Origin: JBEKTY01 sp049515555
GTDB taxonomy: Bacteria > Planctomycetota > Planctomycetia > Pirellulales > Thermoguttaceae
Direction of reading: 5' to 3'
DNA: 21,226 nucleotides
NCBI GenBank assembly: GCA_049515555.1
Contig: JBEKTY010000146.1
Location: 1-21,226 of the forward strand
Below the pieces are notes generated by a model, which did not search any database, had not been told where the DNA came from, and saw only the letters and a list, made by a program, of their open reading frames with translations. Made by a program: the position numbers and the translations under genes. Shown in pieces: positions 21,022 through 21,226 of this stretch; the stretch's first letter is position 1; each line of letters begins with the position of its first letter.

Positions 21022-21226
21022 TCGGCGGAATATCGTTGGGGTCGCTGAAGCCGAAGTCCGCCACCTGGAGCACGTACGGCACGTTCTCCAGCGTTGTCAC
21101 CGTATTGCTCGTGCCCTGCGGCGCGTGGTTCACCTCCGACACATTGACCGCCAGCGTGCGGATCGTGGGATCGGTGTCCACCCCGCCGTTGGCCGTGCCG
21201 CCGTTGTCCTGCACCTGGAAGCCGAA
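20494..21226. repeat. 369-base tandem repeat of cadherin-like modules, running off the window
   Basis: Landmarks such as GGAAGCCGAA recur at 20494 and 20863, a period of 369 bases (123 codons). The next interval is 355 bases because one unit has lost 14 bases near 21016-21024. Sequence identity between units is very high at the DNA level, suggesting recent duplication or gene conversion. Confidence 0.9.
21020..21226 (-). pseudogene. upstream part of the giant surface-protein gene, in a different frame
   Basis: These codons encode the start of a cadherin-like unit (VNVSEVNHAPQGTSNT, then VADFGFSDPNDIPPN) and continue beyond the window. After IPPN the frame changes relative to the downstream repeat, where the intact unit continues with a FLTVEITAPP-type segment. 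Reading on in this frame gives non-homologous, low-complexity protein ending at 20147. The break is a 14-base deletion or an assembly error. Confidence 0.7.

Noticed and set aside
1..21226. Prophage, insertion sequence or integrase
   Set aside because: No transposase, integrase, phage structural gene or recognisable attachment site is present; the repeats are non-coding.

Overview
The window looks like chromosomal DNA from a high-GC planctomycete, probably Pirellulales-like and perhaps from an uncultured lineage. The grounds are three PEP-CTERM proteins with the tail EPTGIVALLGLAGMGL followed by Arg/Ala, a large secreted protein with dockerin-like, cadherin-like and autotransporter-type beta-strand repeats, a thioredoxin fused to YHS-like modules, and many palindromic and short tandem repeats between and inside genes. 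The phylum call is inference; there is no rRNA or tRNA to confirm it.

Region 1 (217-5821, minus strand) is the metabolic core. Reading with transcription, it holds a SAM methyltransferase, a double-cubane cluster protein (DCCP/YjiM-like), two further divergent 2-hydroxyacyl-CoA dehydratase (HgdB/BcrB-like) subunits that overlap by ATGA, then a repeat-filled gap and the ATP-dependent activase (YjiL/HgdC-like). Activase plus cluster proteins is the known architecture for driving one electron to very low potential. The two extra subunits, the methyltransferase and the unknown substrate make this the best candidate for an undescribed enzyme system. Palindromic repeats have entered two of its coding regions in frame, and heptamer and octamer arrays fill the activase leader.

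Region 2 (5822-9559) holds a gap with two inverted-repeat families, a secreted protein of unknown function with an internal duplication (6385-7335), a nested palindrome element, the transcription terminator Rho (7642-8928) and a gene-free stretch of about 630 bases.

Region 3 (9560-14131) holds housekeeping and cell-envelope genes: an exported thioredoxin with YHS-like repeats, a HEAT/TPR protein, an exported protein with secretin-N-terminal-like modules, a zinc-ribbon protein and a short-chain dehydrogenase.

Region 4 (14324-17940, minus strand) is a tandem array of three PEP-CTERM gene cassettes. Each has the same promoter/operator block upstream (TTGACA, 16-base spacer, TAT-box), an unrelated mature domain, the same C-terminal sorting tail, and the same terminator hairpin 30 bases after the stop. 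A heptamer array lies beyond each terminator. A fourth, gene-less copy of the promoter block lies at 17736-17875.

Region 5 (17941-21226, minus strand, cut by the window end) is a giant surface protein. It has 369-base tandem repeats, one carrying a 14-base deletion that breaks the frame near 21020, and a C-terminal region partly made of translated heptamer repeats.

The recurring theme is repeat invasion. Imperfect 7-base tandem arrays with at least six different consensus sequences, plus 8-mers, 11-mers and several palindrome families, occur in this 21 kb both between and within genes.
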